64,000 bases of DNA, taken from the NCBI GenBank assembly GCA_963540815.1, contig CAUTQY010000007.1, forward strand, positions 1-64,000, given 5' to 3'. The stretch's first letter is position 1. Every line of letters begins with the position of its first letter. The stretch comes from Scybalousia_A sp963540815. Lineage in GTDB: Bacteria > Bacteroidota > Bacteroidia > Bacteroidales > P3. Positions 32,342 to 40,872 of this stretch are shown here, in pieces. Both the position numbers and the translations under genes were made by a program. The notes beneath the pieces are model-generated. The model had not been told where the DNA came from. It did not search any database and was given only the letters and a program-made list of their open reading frames with translations.

Positions 32342-34096
32342 ATGATAAAAACATTCAAACGTTTGGGAACTTACATGGGGGGGCGCAAGCTTCTGTTGCC
32401 TTTCTCCGTTGTGTTATCGGCAATTAACGGTTTGTTGTCTCTTGTTCCTTTTATTTTTTTGTGGCTTGTAGTACGTACTTTGCTTTCTGCGGAAGGTAAT
32501 CTTGCCGATACGCCCCTATGGGATTACGCCATTGCAGCATTTGTAGTATCCGTTGCCAATGTATTAATATATTTTGTTGCTCTAATGCTTTCGCATCTCT
32601 GTGCGTTTCGTATAGAGACAAATATGCGACGCTCGGCAATGGAACGACTTATGCGTGTGCCCTTAGGTTTTTTTGACAAACAAAATACGGGTCGTATGCG
32701 CAAAATAATAGACGAAGATTCCAGTCAGACCCATATTTTTGTGGCACACATGCTTCCCGATTTAGCCGGTAGTATTGTTGCACCTCTTGGCATCATTATT
32801 CTTTTGTTTGTGGTAGATTTGCCTTTGGGTATTGCTTCCTTTATACCTGTTTTGTGCGCTTTCTGTGTTATGGGTTATATGATGAATCCCAAACACAACC
32901 GGTTTCAAAAAGCGTACCTTGATGCTCAAGAGAAAATGAGTGCCGAAGCTGTGGAGTATGTACGCGGCATGCCTGTTGTTAAAGTCTTTCAACAAACAGT
33001 GTTTTCATTTAAACGTTTTTACAACAGTATCATGAGTTATAGAGACCTTGTTATCAGATATACTCTTAGGTGGCAAAATCCTATGTCTGTCTATACTGTC
33101 GTAATCAATGCCTTTGCTTTTTTTATAGTACCTACGGGTATCATTCTAATAGGACATGGCAAGGAGCCTTCCATTATTATTTCCGATATGATTCTTTACG
33201 TATTGATTGCCCCGGTTATCTCCGTCAATGTAATGAAGATCATGCAACTCAGTCAAAACTTGTTTTTAGCAAATGAAGCGGTTGAAAGATTGGAAAAACT
33301 TACCTGTGTGTCACCGCTTCCCGATAGCCCAAAACCTCAAAAGGTTTCATCCTTTGACATTTGTTTTAATGATGTGTCGTTTGGATACGAAGGAGCGGAA
33401 AAAGACGCCATAAGTCATATCAACCTTACAATTCCCGAAGGCAAAACCGTAGCACTTGTAGGAGCGTCAGGTAGTGGCAAGACTACTATCGCAAGACTTA
33501 TTCCTCGTTTTTGGGATGTACGCGAAGGTTCTTTAAGTATAGGAGGTATGGACGTTAGAGATATTGACAAAGCGGAACTTATGCGTAGCGTATCGTTTGT
33601 TTTTCAAAATACCAGACTATTCAAAACCTCAATTTTGGAAAATATCCGTTACGGCAGTCCCAACTCTACTATGGAGCAAATAAACCGTGCCGTTGATTTA
33701 TCACAAAGTCGTGAAGTTATAGAAAGACTGCCGCAAGGTTTGAACACCGTTATAGGTGCACAGGGTACTTACCTTTCCGGAGGAGAACAACAACGTATTG
33801 TACTTGCCCGTGCCATTCTAAAAGATGCTCCCATTGTATTATTGGACGAGGCAACCGCCTTTGCCGACCCCGAAAACGAACATCTTATTCGTAACGCCTT
33901 TGCTCAACTTACTCTTGGCAAAACCGTACTTATGATAGCACACAGACTTACCACAGTGCAACAAGCCGACAATATCGTTGTTTTGCAAGAGGGAAAAATA
34001 GCCGAGCAGGGTACACACGAACAACTAATGAAAAAACAAACGCTATACCATAACATGTGGAATGAATATCAAAAAGCGGTAGCGTGGAAAATATAA
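32342..34096 (+). CDS. ABC exporter-fold transporter, IrtA/YbtP-like subunit
   Basis: 584 aa: six-helix type IV transmembrane domain (residues 1-310) fused to an ATPase domain with Walker A GASGSGKTT near 374, signature LSGGEQQRI near 478, and Walker B/D-loop VLLDEATAFADPEN near 498. The ATAFADPEN D-loop is characteristic of the IrtA/YbtP-YbtQ siderophore-type group, which imports iron-siderophores despite its exporter fold. No siderophore genes or FAD domain are nearby, so the substrate is open. It pairs with the next gene (22-nt gap). Arg codons are largely CGT/CGC, unlike the AGA-rich neighbours. Confidence 0.88.
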   Translation: MIKTFKRLGTYMGGRKLLLPFSVVLSAINGLLSLVPFIFLWLVVRTLLSAEGNLADTPLWDYAIAAFVVSVANVLIYFVALMLSHLCAFRIETNMRRSAMERLMRVPLGFFDKQNTGRMRKIIDEDSSQTHIFVAHMLPDLAGSIVAPLGIIILLFVVDLPLGIASFIPVLCAFCVMGYMMNPKHNRFQKAYLDAQEKMSAEAVEYVRGMPVVKVFQQTVFSFKRFYNSIMSYRDLVIRYTLRWQNPMSVYTVVINAFAFFIVPTGIILIGHGKEPSIIISDMILYVLIAPVISVNVMKIMQLSQNLFLANEAVERLEKLTCVSPLPDSPKPQKVSSFDICFNDVSFGYEGAEKDAISHINLTIPEGKTVALVGASGSGKTTIARLIPRFWDVREGSLSIGGMDVRDIDKAELMRSVSFVFQNTRLFKTSILENIRYGSPNSTMEQINRAVDLSQSREVIERLPQGLNTVIGAQGTYLSGGEQQRIVLARAILKDAPIVLLDEATAFADPENEHLIRNAFAQLTLGKTVLMIAHRLTTVQQADNIVVLQEGKIAEQGTHEQLMKKQTLYHNMWNEYQKAVAWKI

Positions 34097-34118
34097 TCAT
34101 AAAAACAGACGTACAACA

Positions 34119-35846
34119 ATGATAAAATATTTGAAAAAACGTTTTGCTCTCTCGGAAAAAGGGGCAAAAGATTTGCAAAAAGGTATTGCTTTTTCTACGC
34201 TATTAAATCTTGCGTTAATGCTACCTCCTACATATTTGTTTCTCTTCCTTGTTGAATACATAGACACACAAGCGGGCATGGAACGACACACTTTGTTGTT
34301 TTACATACTCTTGGCTTTGGGCTTGGCTATTATTATGTTTGTTGTCAGTCGTTTTCAATACAACAGTACCTTCACTACCATTTATTTGGAAAGTGCTCAA
34401 CGCCGCATTAGCGTGGCCGAAAAATTACGACAACTTCCGTTGGCATTTTTTGGTAAGCGCAACCTTTCCGACCTTACTTCAACGGTAATGGAGGATTGTA
34501 CCGCTTTGGAAGAAACTTTTTCGCACGCCGTGCCGCAGTTATTTGCCTCAACATTCAGTGTAACTATTATTGCCATTGGAATGTTTTCTTACAATTTGGC
34601 TTTGTCCGTTGCTCTTTTCTGGGTAGTGCCGCTTGCTATTATTATAATGTTGTTATCCGGACATTTACGCTCCAAATCTTTTCGCAGTCACTACAAGATT
34701 AAACGCGAGGTAACCGAGCAAATTCAAGAAGGTCTGGAATGTGTGCAAGAAATCAAGTCATACAGCGGAGAACAATCGTATTGTCGTAGCTTTGACGAAC
34801 GTCTCAAGGTTTATGAAAAAGAAATTGTTAGCGGAGAGTTAATATCAGGCGTTTTTCTAAATCTTTCTTCAATGGTACTGAAATTGGGTATGCCTACGGT
34901 CATACTTGTAGGAGCGTGGTTGTTGCACAAGGGAGAGGTATCAATATTTACCTATTTGGCTTTTCTTATAGTCTCGGCTATGGTTTATAATCCCATACTT
35001 GAGGTATGCAATCATCTTGCCATACTTTCTTTTCTAGACGTTAGAGTCAACCGTATGAAACAAATAGAAAGCATGCCTATACAAAAAGGAAACACAAACA
35101 CGGAATTGAAAAATTACGACATAGAATTTCGTAACGTAAGTTTTGCCTACGAAACCCAAAAACAAGTTCTGCATAACGTTACTTTTACGGCCAAACAGGG
35201 AGAGGTTACCGCCCTTGTAGGTCCTTCGGGCGGAGGTAAGAGTACCACTGCACGCTTGGCAGCACGCTTTTGGGATATAGACGGCGGTCAAATACTTTTG
35301 GGAGGAAATGACATATCAAAGATAGAACCCGAAAGTCTGCTTAAGAATTATTCTATTGTTTTTCAAAACGTGCTTCTTTTCAACGCTTCCATTGCCGACA
35401 ATATTCGTATTGGCAAGCAGGACGCTAGCGACGAAGAAATTAGACATGTAGCACAATTGGCACAGTGTGAAGATTTTATTTCTCGCATGCCACAAGGGTA
35501 CGATACTATTATAGGAGAAAACGGCGAAACTCTTTCGGGAGGTGAAAGGCAGCGCATATCAATAGCACGTGCCTTATTGAAAAACGCTCCTATAATACTT
35601 TTGGACGAGGCCACTGCAAGTCTTGATGCCGAAAATGAAACCAAAATACAAGCAGGTATTTCGGAGTTGGTACGTAACAAAACCGTAATAATAATAGCTC
35701 ATCGTATGCGAACCGTTCGCAATGCAAACCATATTGTAGTACTTAACGGAGGCACCGTTAGTGAGCAAGGCTCACCCGACGAGTTAATAAAAAGAAACGG
35801 CGAATTTGCCCGTATGATAAAACTTCAACAAGAGGATAACATTTAA
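34119..35846 (+). CDS. ABC exporter-fold transporter, IrtB/YbtQ-like subunit
   Basis: 575 aa, with the same layout as its partner: transmembrane domain to about residue 300, Walker A GPSGGGKST near 368, signature LSGGERQRIS near 473, Walker B ILLDEATASLDAEN near 492. With the upstream gene it forms a heterodimer; the sequence gives no sign of a degenerate catalytic site in this half. A perfect hairpin terminator follows. The two genes form one unit after the nested inverted repeat. Confidence 0.88.
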   Translation: MIKYLKKRFALSEKGAKDLQKGIAFSTLLNLALMLPPTYLFLFLVEYIDTQAGMERHTLLFYILLALGLAIIMFVVSRFQYNSTFTTIYLESAQRRISVAEKLRQLPLAFFGKRNLSDLTSTVMEDCTALEETFSHAVPQLFASTFSVTIIAIGMFSYNLALSVALFWVVPLAIIIMLLSGHLRSKSFRSHYKIKREVTEQIQEGLECVQEIKSYSGEQSYCRSFDERLKVYEKEIVSGELISGVFLNLSSMVLKLGMPTVILVGAWLLHKGEVSIFTYLAFLIVSAMVYNPILEVCNHLAILSFLDVRVNRMKQIESMPIQKGNTNTELKNYDIEFRNVSFAYETQKQVLHNVTFTAKQGEVTALVGPSGGGKSTTARLAARFWDIDGGQILLGGNDISKIEPESLLKNYSIVFQNVLLFNASIADNIRIGKQDASDEEIRHVAQLAQCEDFISRMPQGYDTIIGENGETLSGGERQRISIARALLKNAPIILLDEATASLDAENETKIQAGISELVRNKTVIIIAHRMRTVRNANHIVVLNGGTVSEQGSPDELIKRNGEFARMIKLQQEDNI

Positions 35847-35857
35847 TAGCCATATAC

Positions 35858-35902
35858 AAAAAAAGCAGTAATTGACATTCTTGTTATTACTGCTTTTTTT
35901 TT
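35858..35902 (+). terminator. Terminator of the ABC operon
   Basis: A perfect 14-bp stem (35858-35871 with 35887-35900) containing AGCAGTAA/TTACTGCT, ending in T9. The 3' arm belongs to the first unit of the 101/102-bp tandem duplication, so a second copy of the arm lies at 35989. Confidence 0.9.
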
Positions 35903-36082
35903 GTGGATTGCTTCGCTATCGCTAGCAATGAAGCGTGGCCTACTGCCAAAGACAGACAAGGTGTCATTGCAAACCTTCCTTCTTGTTATTACTGCTTTTT
36001 TTTGTGGATTGCTTCGCTATCGCTAGCAATGAAGCGTGGCCTACTGCCAAAGACAGACAAGGTGTCATTGCAAACCTTCCTT
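35880..36082. repeat. Tandem duplication of about 102 bp
   Basis: Unit 1 35880-35981 and unit 2 35982-36082 are identical except for one T in the T run (T9 and T8). Each unit holds the 3' arm of the ABC terminator, a GGATTGC...AGCAATGAAGC repeat copy and a CTACTGCCAAAGACAGACAAG word. The identity implies a recent event. Confidence 0.9.
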
Positions 36083-36190
36083 TTTTTTCGTCCTTACATG
36101 TCCTCCCCGTCCGTCATTGCGAGCGCAAGCGAAGCAATCCGTAAAAAATACGTCATTGCGAGCAACTTTGTTGCGTGTCAATCTATTCCG
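35900..36190. repeat. Dispersed GGATTGC/GCAATGAC repeat cluster 4
   Basis: Copies at 35905-35931 and 36006-36032 (in the tandem duplication), a near-consensus inverted copy at 36113-36140 (GTCATTGCGAGCGC then AAGCGAAGCAATCC), and a degenerate one at 36152-36183. Confidence 0.8.
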
Positions 36191-36219
36191 CTTTATACTT
36201 TTGCAATACCTTATAAGAA

Positions 36220-36383
36220 TTTTGCCTTTCTTTGTTTGCTTTCTGCCAAACAGCGATTCGTTATCAAAAAAACATAGTTTTTTGAGTCAAAAAACTATGT
36301 TTTTTTGCCGGAAAAACTATGTTTTTTCCACATCGAAACAAAGAGTGGCAGAAACAAAAAGCCCTTTGGCAGAATCCTTTTGC
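36220..36383 (+). repeat. 164-bp hairpin element B (word CATAG/CTATG)
   Basis: Inverted homologue of 24561-24724. The slots between A and T tracts are CATAG at 36273-36277, CTATG at 36295-36299 and CTATG at 36317-36321. The first two units form a perfect 18-bp inverted repeat around GAGTC. The flanks (GATTCGTTATC, GCCTTTCTTTG, TGGCAGAAAC, CTTTGGCAG) match element A. Confidence 0.85.
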
Positions 36384-36481
36384 AACTCCACTCATTAGAA
36401 TATTGCTTTATAAGTTCTAACATACACTATCTTCTTTTATTTCTCAGTAAAGAAAATAAAATACATTTAAGAAAATAAAGG

Positions 36482-36511
36482 TTTGTTTGGTTAAAGTTAG
36501 ACCTATATTTG
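36482..36511 (+). promoter_or_regulatory. Orphan promoter-like sequence
   Basis: TTTG at 36482-36485, 18-nt spacer, TATATTTG at 36504-36511. It faces a region without an annotated gene, only the 52-aa ORF at 36579. Confidence 0.4.
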
Positions 36512-36578
36512 CGTTGAGTATATTAAAAAGTGATTAAAAAAATATTTAAAATCTAAAAATTATATACGACCCTGCAAA

Positions 36579-36737
36579 ATGGAAGAGATTTTTTATAATA
36601 TTTTGCGCGGTAATATTCCGAAACTTGCCTTATGCGCATTTGACATAGTTATCCCACGCCTACATTTAAGTGATTATATATCACAACCGGCTAATCCTAA
36701 GTTTGCTTTTAATGATTTTCTTTCGGGCGAATATTGA
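36579..36737 (+). CDS. Possible small protein, 52 aa
   Basis: ATG at 36579 to TGA at 36737, starting 67 nt after a TTTG-N18-TATATTTG promoter-like sequence. The peptide begins MEEIFYNILRGNIPKLAL and ends FNDFLSGEY, with mixed composition that is not repeat-derived. I do not recognise it. It could be a genuine small protein, the start of a lost gene, or chance. No shared operon partner. Confidence 0.35.
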   Translation: MEEIFYNILRGNIPKLALCAFDIVIPRLHLSDYISQPANPKFAFNDFLSGEY

Positions 36738-36828
36738 AAAAGTTACGAAACCGTATATCAAAAACGATATGGGATTTCTATGCATAGTTATTAGTTATAA
36801 TATTTATGGCAGTATACGAAGATACTTT

Positions 36829-38070
36829 TTATGGGTTGATTTTTTGTTTGTTATCAGGAGGTTTGACCATAGAATTCAAAGCAAACAATAAACCCATTAC
36901 TGCAACTATCTGCAAACGGAAAGTAAACCAATAATGTACGTAGGAGTGATTATCTACAATAATGTACCAAACATAGGGCAACAGAGCAATAAGCAAAAAC
37001 AAACCAAAGGCCTTAATACCGTATTTGTTAAAATGTCTCACAATAAAATAGACCAAGATTATTGCAACTACCAATACGACCATCCATTGAACATGTTGAA
37101 AGTTATTCTTTATGGCATCAAAACGAGTAAGATCCATATCTCCGAATTGAGAAGAGGATCTTTCTGTTATTTGGTTAAAGGCTTGTTTGAATACATCTTT
37201 CTCTACGGTAAGGAAAGCGAGTATCCATTTGCTTAACCATGTAACGATAGAGCCAATTAACCATATGGCAGAAAAGGAAAAAAGTTTTTTCAAATCTTTG
37301 GTAAAAGATACTTTGTTATCTGTCGTTTCCAATGCTAACCATACGGCAAGCATTGTACCAAGCGTTAAAGCAGGAGTAGTTAGCAAATCAAAATATATAG
37401 TCAGACAGCCGAATATGAAAAACATCTCATAAATTTTGGTATAATTGTGATGATATTTTATTACGGATAGCGACCCTATCAAAGCCAAACAGAGTACGGG
37501 GAAAAATTGCAAAGATATCTGCGCAATAAATACATTGCAACTCAAAAACGCAACGGCAAACAGTATGGCCACTCTAGTAGAAGTCGCTTGATACAGTTTT
37601 AAACAGGTAAATAATAATAGCAAAGACGAGAGAACGTACATAAAAATTCTCCAATGCGAATAGGAGGCAACAGTCATAAAACATCTTGCCAAAAAAGTAT
37701 TTCCGTGCCAATATCTTGTGTAGCCGTTATCAAGGTTATAGTTATTATTATATACAAGCAACCTAAGAGTATTGGTTTGAGATTGCTCGTATACGGATTG
37801 TCGGAGCAGAAAAATAGATTGTAAAAGATTACTTTTGTCCATACAATAGGCTTCGTTTAGTATCAAAGCATCGGTAAAGTTATCTAATTTGCAATTTTCT
37901 TTTTGTATTACCGCAAGAGGATATTCTTCTGCAAGATCTCCGCGTTGTACACTTTTTCGAATATTATACCTTATATTGTCGGAAGGCAAAAGACAGGCAA
38001 ATATGCCAAAGCCCACAAAAATAATCAAAAGTATAGCAAATATTTTTAGGTATTTAAGCAAAGTTTTCAT
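36829..38070 (-). CDS. Multi-pass membrane protein, possible GT-C-type transferase
   Basis: 413 aa from the ATG at 38070; the frame upstream would use a TTG and overlap the GT2 gene. About 9-10 hydrophobic segments and a long soluble loop after the first segment (residues about 35-130, containing RYWHGNTFLARC). The topology is like GT-C glycosyltransferases or Gtr-type O-antigen modification proteins, but no catalytic motif is clear. It directly follows a polyprenyl-phosphate-sugar-synthase-like GT2, which would supply its donor; that pairing is the main argument. Otherwise unknown. Confidence 0.6.
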   Translation of the reverse strand: MKTLLKYLKIFAILLIIFVGFGIFACLLPSDNIRYNIRKSVQRGDLAEEYPLAVIQKENCKLDNFTDALILNEAYCMDKSNLLQSIFLLRQSVYEQSQTNTLRLLVYNNNYNLDNGYTRYWHGNTFLARCFMTVASYSHWRIFMYVLSSLLLLFTCLKLYQATSTRVAILFAVAFLSCNVFIAQISLQFFPVLCLALIGSLSVIKYHHNYTKIYEMFFIFGCLTIYFDLLTTPALTLGTMLAVWLALETTDNKVSFTKDLKKLFSFSAIWLIGSIVTWLSKWILAFLTVEKDVFKQAFNQITERSSSQFGDMDLTRFDAIKNNFQHVQWMVVLVVAIILVYFIVRHFNKYGIKAFGLFLLIALLPYVWYIIVDNHSYVHYWFTFRLQIVAVMGLLFALNSMVKPPDNKQKINP

Positions 38071-38071
38071 A

Positions 38072-39019
38072 CTACTTATTTTTATTATCAAATTCTATCA
38101 AACGCAATTCGTAATCTTTTCTATTTTTGCTAATGATGACATCAAGCATCAAGCCCGTAAATAATGAAATGACGGAAGACAACATCAAGAACATAGATAT
38201 AATAAGCGTAGGGAAACGAGGCACAAGATGGGTGTGAAAGTATTCTATTAGGATGGGTATTAAAAGAATAACGGATACCACAAAGAGTAACAAAGATAAT
38301 ATTCCAAAAAATACAAGAGGTTTGTATTCTTTGAATAACAACGCTATTGTTTTTAGTACGCTCGCACCATCTGATAAAGTATTGAGTTTGGATTGTGACC
38401 CGGTAGGTCTGTCTTGATATGTGATAGGGACGGATTTTATTTTATATCTTTTGTCTAAGGCGTGTATTGTCATTTCGGTTTCTATTTCAAAATTACCGGA
38501 CATAACGGGGAATAACTTAACAAATCTGCGAGAGAAAGCACGGTAGCCGGTCATTATATCTGCTATAGTGGTTTGATTAATATTGTCTTTTGAGTTGCCC
38601 CAAAAACATGTTATAAGTTTCCTAACCAGACGATTGCCAAAATTATGAAAGGCTCTTGTGTTTTCTTTGAAATATGTTGTAGACAATCTGTCACCTATGA
38701 CCATATCACAGTCTTCTTTCAAAACGGCATCTATCATAGTATGCACGGCATTGGCAGGATAGGTATCATCGCCGTCTACCAAAATATAACAATCGGCTTG
38801 TATTTCTCTAAACATTCTTCTTACAACATTACCCTTACCCTGCATTATTTCTTGGCGGACAATAGCACCGACCTTTGTTGCCTTTTCCATAGAAGAATCC
38901 GAAGAATTATTATCATAGACATATATTTTGGCATTGGGTAATTGCAACCGAAAGTCTGTAATTACCTTTTCTATTGTAATTTCCTCGTTATAGCAAGGAA
39001 TAAGTACTGCAACATCCAT
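38072..39019 (-). CDS. GT2 glycosyltransferase, GtrB/dolichyl-phosphate-mannose-synthase-like
   Basis: 315 aa. The GT-A domain begins VAVLIPCYNEE, with YDNNSSDSS, the DxD motif VDGDDTYPA near residues 79-87, and TGYRAFSRRF. Two C-terminal membrane segments (about 232-255 and 268-292) anchor it. Such enzymes make a polyprenyl-phosphate sugar at the cytoplasmic face for transfer outside. Its stop is followed 1 nt later by the start of the membrane protein, so the two work together. The promoter matches the consensus well. Confidence 0.9.
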   Translation of the reverse strand: MDVAVLIPCYNEEITIEKVITDFRLQLPNAKIYVYDNNSSDSSMEKATKVGAIVRQEIMQGKGNVVRRMFREIQADCYILVDGDDTYPANAVHTMIDAVLKEDCDMVIGDRLSTTYFKENTRAFHNFGNRLVRKLITCFWGNSKDNINQTTIADIMTGYRAFSRRFVKLFPVMSGNFEIETEMTIHALDKRYKIKSVPITYQDRPTGSQSKLNTLSDGASVLKTIALLFKEYKPLVFFGILSLLLFVVSVILLIPILIEYFHTHLVPRFPTLIISMFLMLSSVISLFTGLMLDVIISKNRKDYELRLIEFDNKNK

Positions 39020-39095
39020 AACTTTAAAAACATTTATTTTCTTTAGTACGAATTAAAAAACATGGCCCGCTAATCTTTTATAATGGTCTCTTTTG

Positions 39096-39126
39096 CAAAA
39101 ATATATCATTATACAATACTAACAAA
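39096..39126 (-). promoter_or_regulatory. Promoter of GT2/membrane protein operon
   Basis: On the minus strand, TTTG (39123-39126), 19-nt spacer, TATTTTTG (39096-39103). Confidence 0.6.
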
Positions 39127-39151
39127 AGAAAATTATATTTTATTACATAAC

Positions 39152-39195
39152 AAAAAAACAAACCTCCATATTTTTTAATAAAACATAGAGGTTTG
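39152..39195 (-). terminator. Terminator of the M23 peptidase gene
   Basis: CAAACCTC/GAGGTTTG stem (39159-39166, 39188-39195), followed on the minus strand by T7 (39152-39158). Confidence 0.75.
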
Positions 39196-39234
39196 ACAAA
39201 TGAAAAAAAGTGTATCAATAGATAAAAATCTGTG

Positions 39235-40221
39235 TTATTTAACTTTTATTTTTTGTCCCGGTTTAAGTTTTGTGCTTTTCATACCATTTAACTTTTGCAG
39301 CTTTGCGACAGTCGTGCCGTGTTTTTTTGCAATTTTTGAAAGCGAATCTCCTTTTCTGACAGTGTAAGAAGCAACAGCAACGTTGTTTCGCGAGAATTTG
39401 GATTTCTTTTTTGAAGATTTTGCCAATTGACGAGAAGAAGATGAAGATTGGGAATAAGTCGGTTTGAAATCCGAACGGGTAATATGAAATACTTCGTTTT
39501 CGGTTCTTAGGGTATAGCTTGTAAAATCTATAAAATGCTCAGGGTCCATTGCCGCTCCCAAATAACGTATTTCCAAATGCAGATGAGGACCGGAACTTCT
39601 ACCCGTAGAACCCACCAAACCTATAATATCTCCTGCTTTAACCTTTTGATTTTCTTTTGCAGAAATTTTGGACATGTGTCCGTAATATGTCTCCAAACCA
39701 TTGTCGTGTCTAACCACAACAAGATTGCCATAACCGTTGCATCGTTTGGCATAGCGAACAACCCCGTCAAACATACATTTAATAGGAGTGCCTGTTTTGA
39801 GACCTATGTCTACACCATAATGAAAACGATTTCTTCTCGGACCGAAGTGTGAGGTAGGTCTGCCCTCAACAGGACAAGTAAAATATTTGTTCTGCTTTTC
39901 ATTTGTAAGACGAATAGGTATTGACCCTATCATATTGGCATAATCAAATCTGTTTAGGTAATGCACAATTTTGTTGTCAAACGAGGCGTAAAGGATGTCG
40001 TTTTCGCTTTCAACAGAGGCATCTTCGCCGTATGTGCCGAATTCTATAAGGGAATTTTTGTATTGATTGGTATCGTTAAATATTCCTAGAGTATATTCGG
40101 AACTTTCGTTTTCCAAGTTTGTGCGGTTTCTCATCATACCCCTTTCGTGTATTTGAGAAAGTCCCAGTAGTGGTAAAAGTAAAGCAGAGATAATAAAAGT
40201 ATTGATTTTTCTTAACTTCAT
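39235..40221 (-). CDS. M23 metallopeptidase with C-terminal LysM
   Basis: 328 aa. N-terminal hydrophobic signal (INTFIISALLLPLLGLSQ). The M23/LytM domain near residues 115-220 has zinc ligands in RFHYGVDIG (H-x3-D) and HLHLE, and YYGHMS. The C-terminal LysM is YTVRKGDSLSKIAKKHGT...LKPGQKIKV (near 283-328). It acts in the periplasm on peptidoglycan cross-bridges; LysM binds the glycan. It is monocistronic with a consensus promoter and terminator. Confidence 0.92.
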   Translation of the reverse strand: MKLRKINTFIISALLLPLLGLSQIHERGMMRNRTNLENESSEYTLGIFNDTNQYKNSLIEFGTYGEDASVESENDILYASFDNKIVHYLNRFDYANMIGSIPIRLTNEKQNKYFTCPVEGRPTSHFGPRRNRFHYGVDIGLKTGTPIKCMFDGVVRYAKRCNGYGNLVVVRHDNGLETYYGHMSKISAKENQKVKAGDIIGLVGSTGRSSGPHLHLEIRYLGAAMDPEHFIDFTSYTLRTENEVFHITRSDFKPTYSQSSSSSRQLAKSSKKKSKFSRNNVAVASYTVRKGDSLSKIAKKHGTTVAKLQKLNGMKSTKLKPGQKIKVK

Positions 40222-40243
40222 GGTAAATGCTTTTTTGGAAGTC

Positions 40244-40275
40244 CAAAGTTACAACTTTTTTATTTACTAACCAAA
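40244..40275 (-). promoter_or_regulatory. Promoter of the M23 gene
   Basis: Minus strand TTTG (40272-40275), 20-nt spacer, TAACTTTG (40244-40251), 22 nt before the ATG. Confidence 0.65.
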
Positions 40276-40371
40276 CAAATTAGACAAAACCTGTCTTTTT
40301 TGACATGTGTTATGAAATAACAAGCGACTATAATTGTTTTATAATTAGGATTTTAAAGTATTTTTTTTGTA

Positions 40372-40791
40372 TTAAAAAATGCGTATTTTTTTTACTCTTT
40401 TGTGTAAAATATTTATTATGATAACGGCAATTAAAGAGGCTAAAATATCAAAAAACAAATCCCAAAGGGAAAAACTTCTTTTTGCGGTGTTATAGGTAAT
40501 TCCTTGTAATATTTCCGTGATTAAACCGAAAATAGATATGGAGACAATTACAATTTTGCTTATTGGCAAAAGGTTAAGATTTTTTTTGAGTTCTATTGTG
40601 CGAAACAATAACCAACTTTCGCAAAAAAACATAATAAAATGAACAACCTTGTCCATATGTTTACAGGTGAAAAATCTGGGTCCGTGAGCAAAAGCGTTTG
40701 ACGGCAAGAGTAGTAAAATAAGTATGGATACGCTGGATATCAAAAGCAGAATAAAATATTTTTTTTTGCTTAGTAAATACTTGTTTTTCAT
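40372..40791 (-). CDS. VanZ-like membrane protein
   Basis: 139 aa with four hydrophobic segments. Family features are CKHMDKVVHFIMFF (residues about 43-56), ITEILQG, and an RSFSLWDLFFDILASLIAV segment near 107-125. VanZ-family proteins are of uncertain function; VanZ itself raises teicoplanin resistance. It lies downstream of gcvH, an arrangement I believe is common in Bacteroidota, with an intervening hairpin. Confidence 0.8.
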   Translation of the reverse strand: MKNKYLLSKKKYFILLLISSVSILILLLLPSNAFAHGPRFFTCKHMDKVVHFIMFFCESWLLFRTIELKKNLNLLPISKIVIVSISIFGLITEILQGITYNTAKRSFSLWDLFFDILASLIAVIIINILHKRVKKIRIF

Positions 40792-40812
40792 TTTAATACA
40801 AATATAAAATTA

Positions 40813-40841
40813 GAGACCTTGCTTTGCATAAGGAAGGTCTC
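40813..40841 (-). terminator. Hairpin between gcvH and vanZ-like gene
   Basis: GAGACCTT/AAGGTCTC stem (40813-40820, 40834-40841), followed on the minus strand by TAATTTTA. It may reduce read-through from gcvH. Confidence 0.5.
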
Positions 40842-40872
40842 CAATTATTCGGAATTATTATTTGGGAATTAT

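Larger units (their letters stand above)
36384..36828. other. Stretch without an established gene
   Basis: A/T-rich, except that it carries a good promoter-like sequence and one 52-codon ORF described separately. Otherwise nothing recognisable; the longer open frame at 36670-36891 runs into the downstream gene antisense and is not supported. Confidence 0.6.

Noticed and set aside
35903..36398. Open frames of 69-124 codons after the ABC genes
   Set aside because: They consist of tandemly duplicated repeat sequence and the hairpin element; repeated reading of the same words is not coding evidence.
36670..36891. A 73-codon plus-strand open frame at the 3' end of the membrane-protein gene
   Set aside because: Overlaps the coding end of the minus-strand gene and has no promoter or motif.
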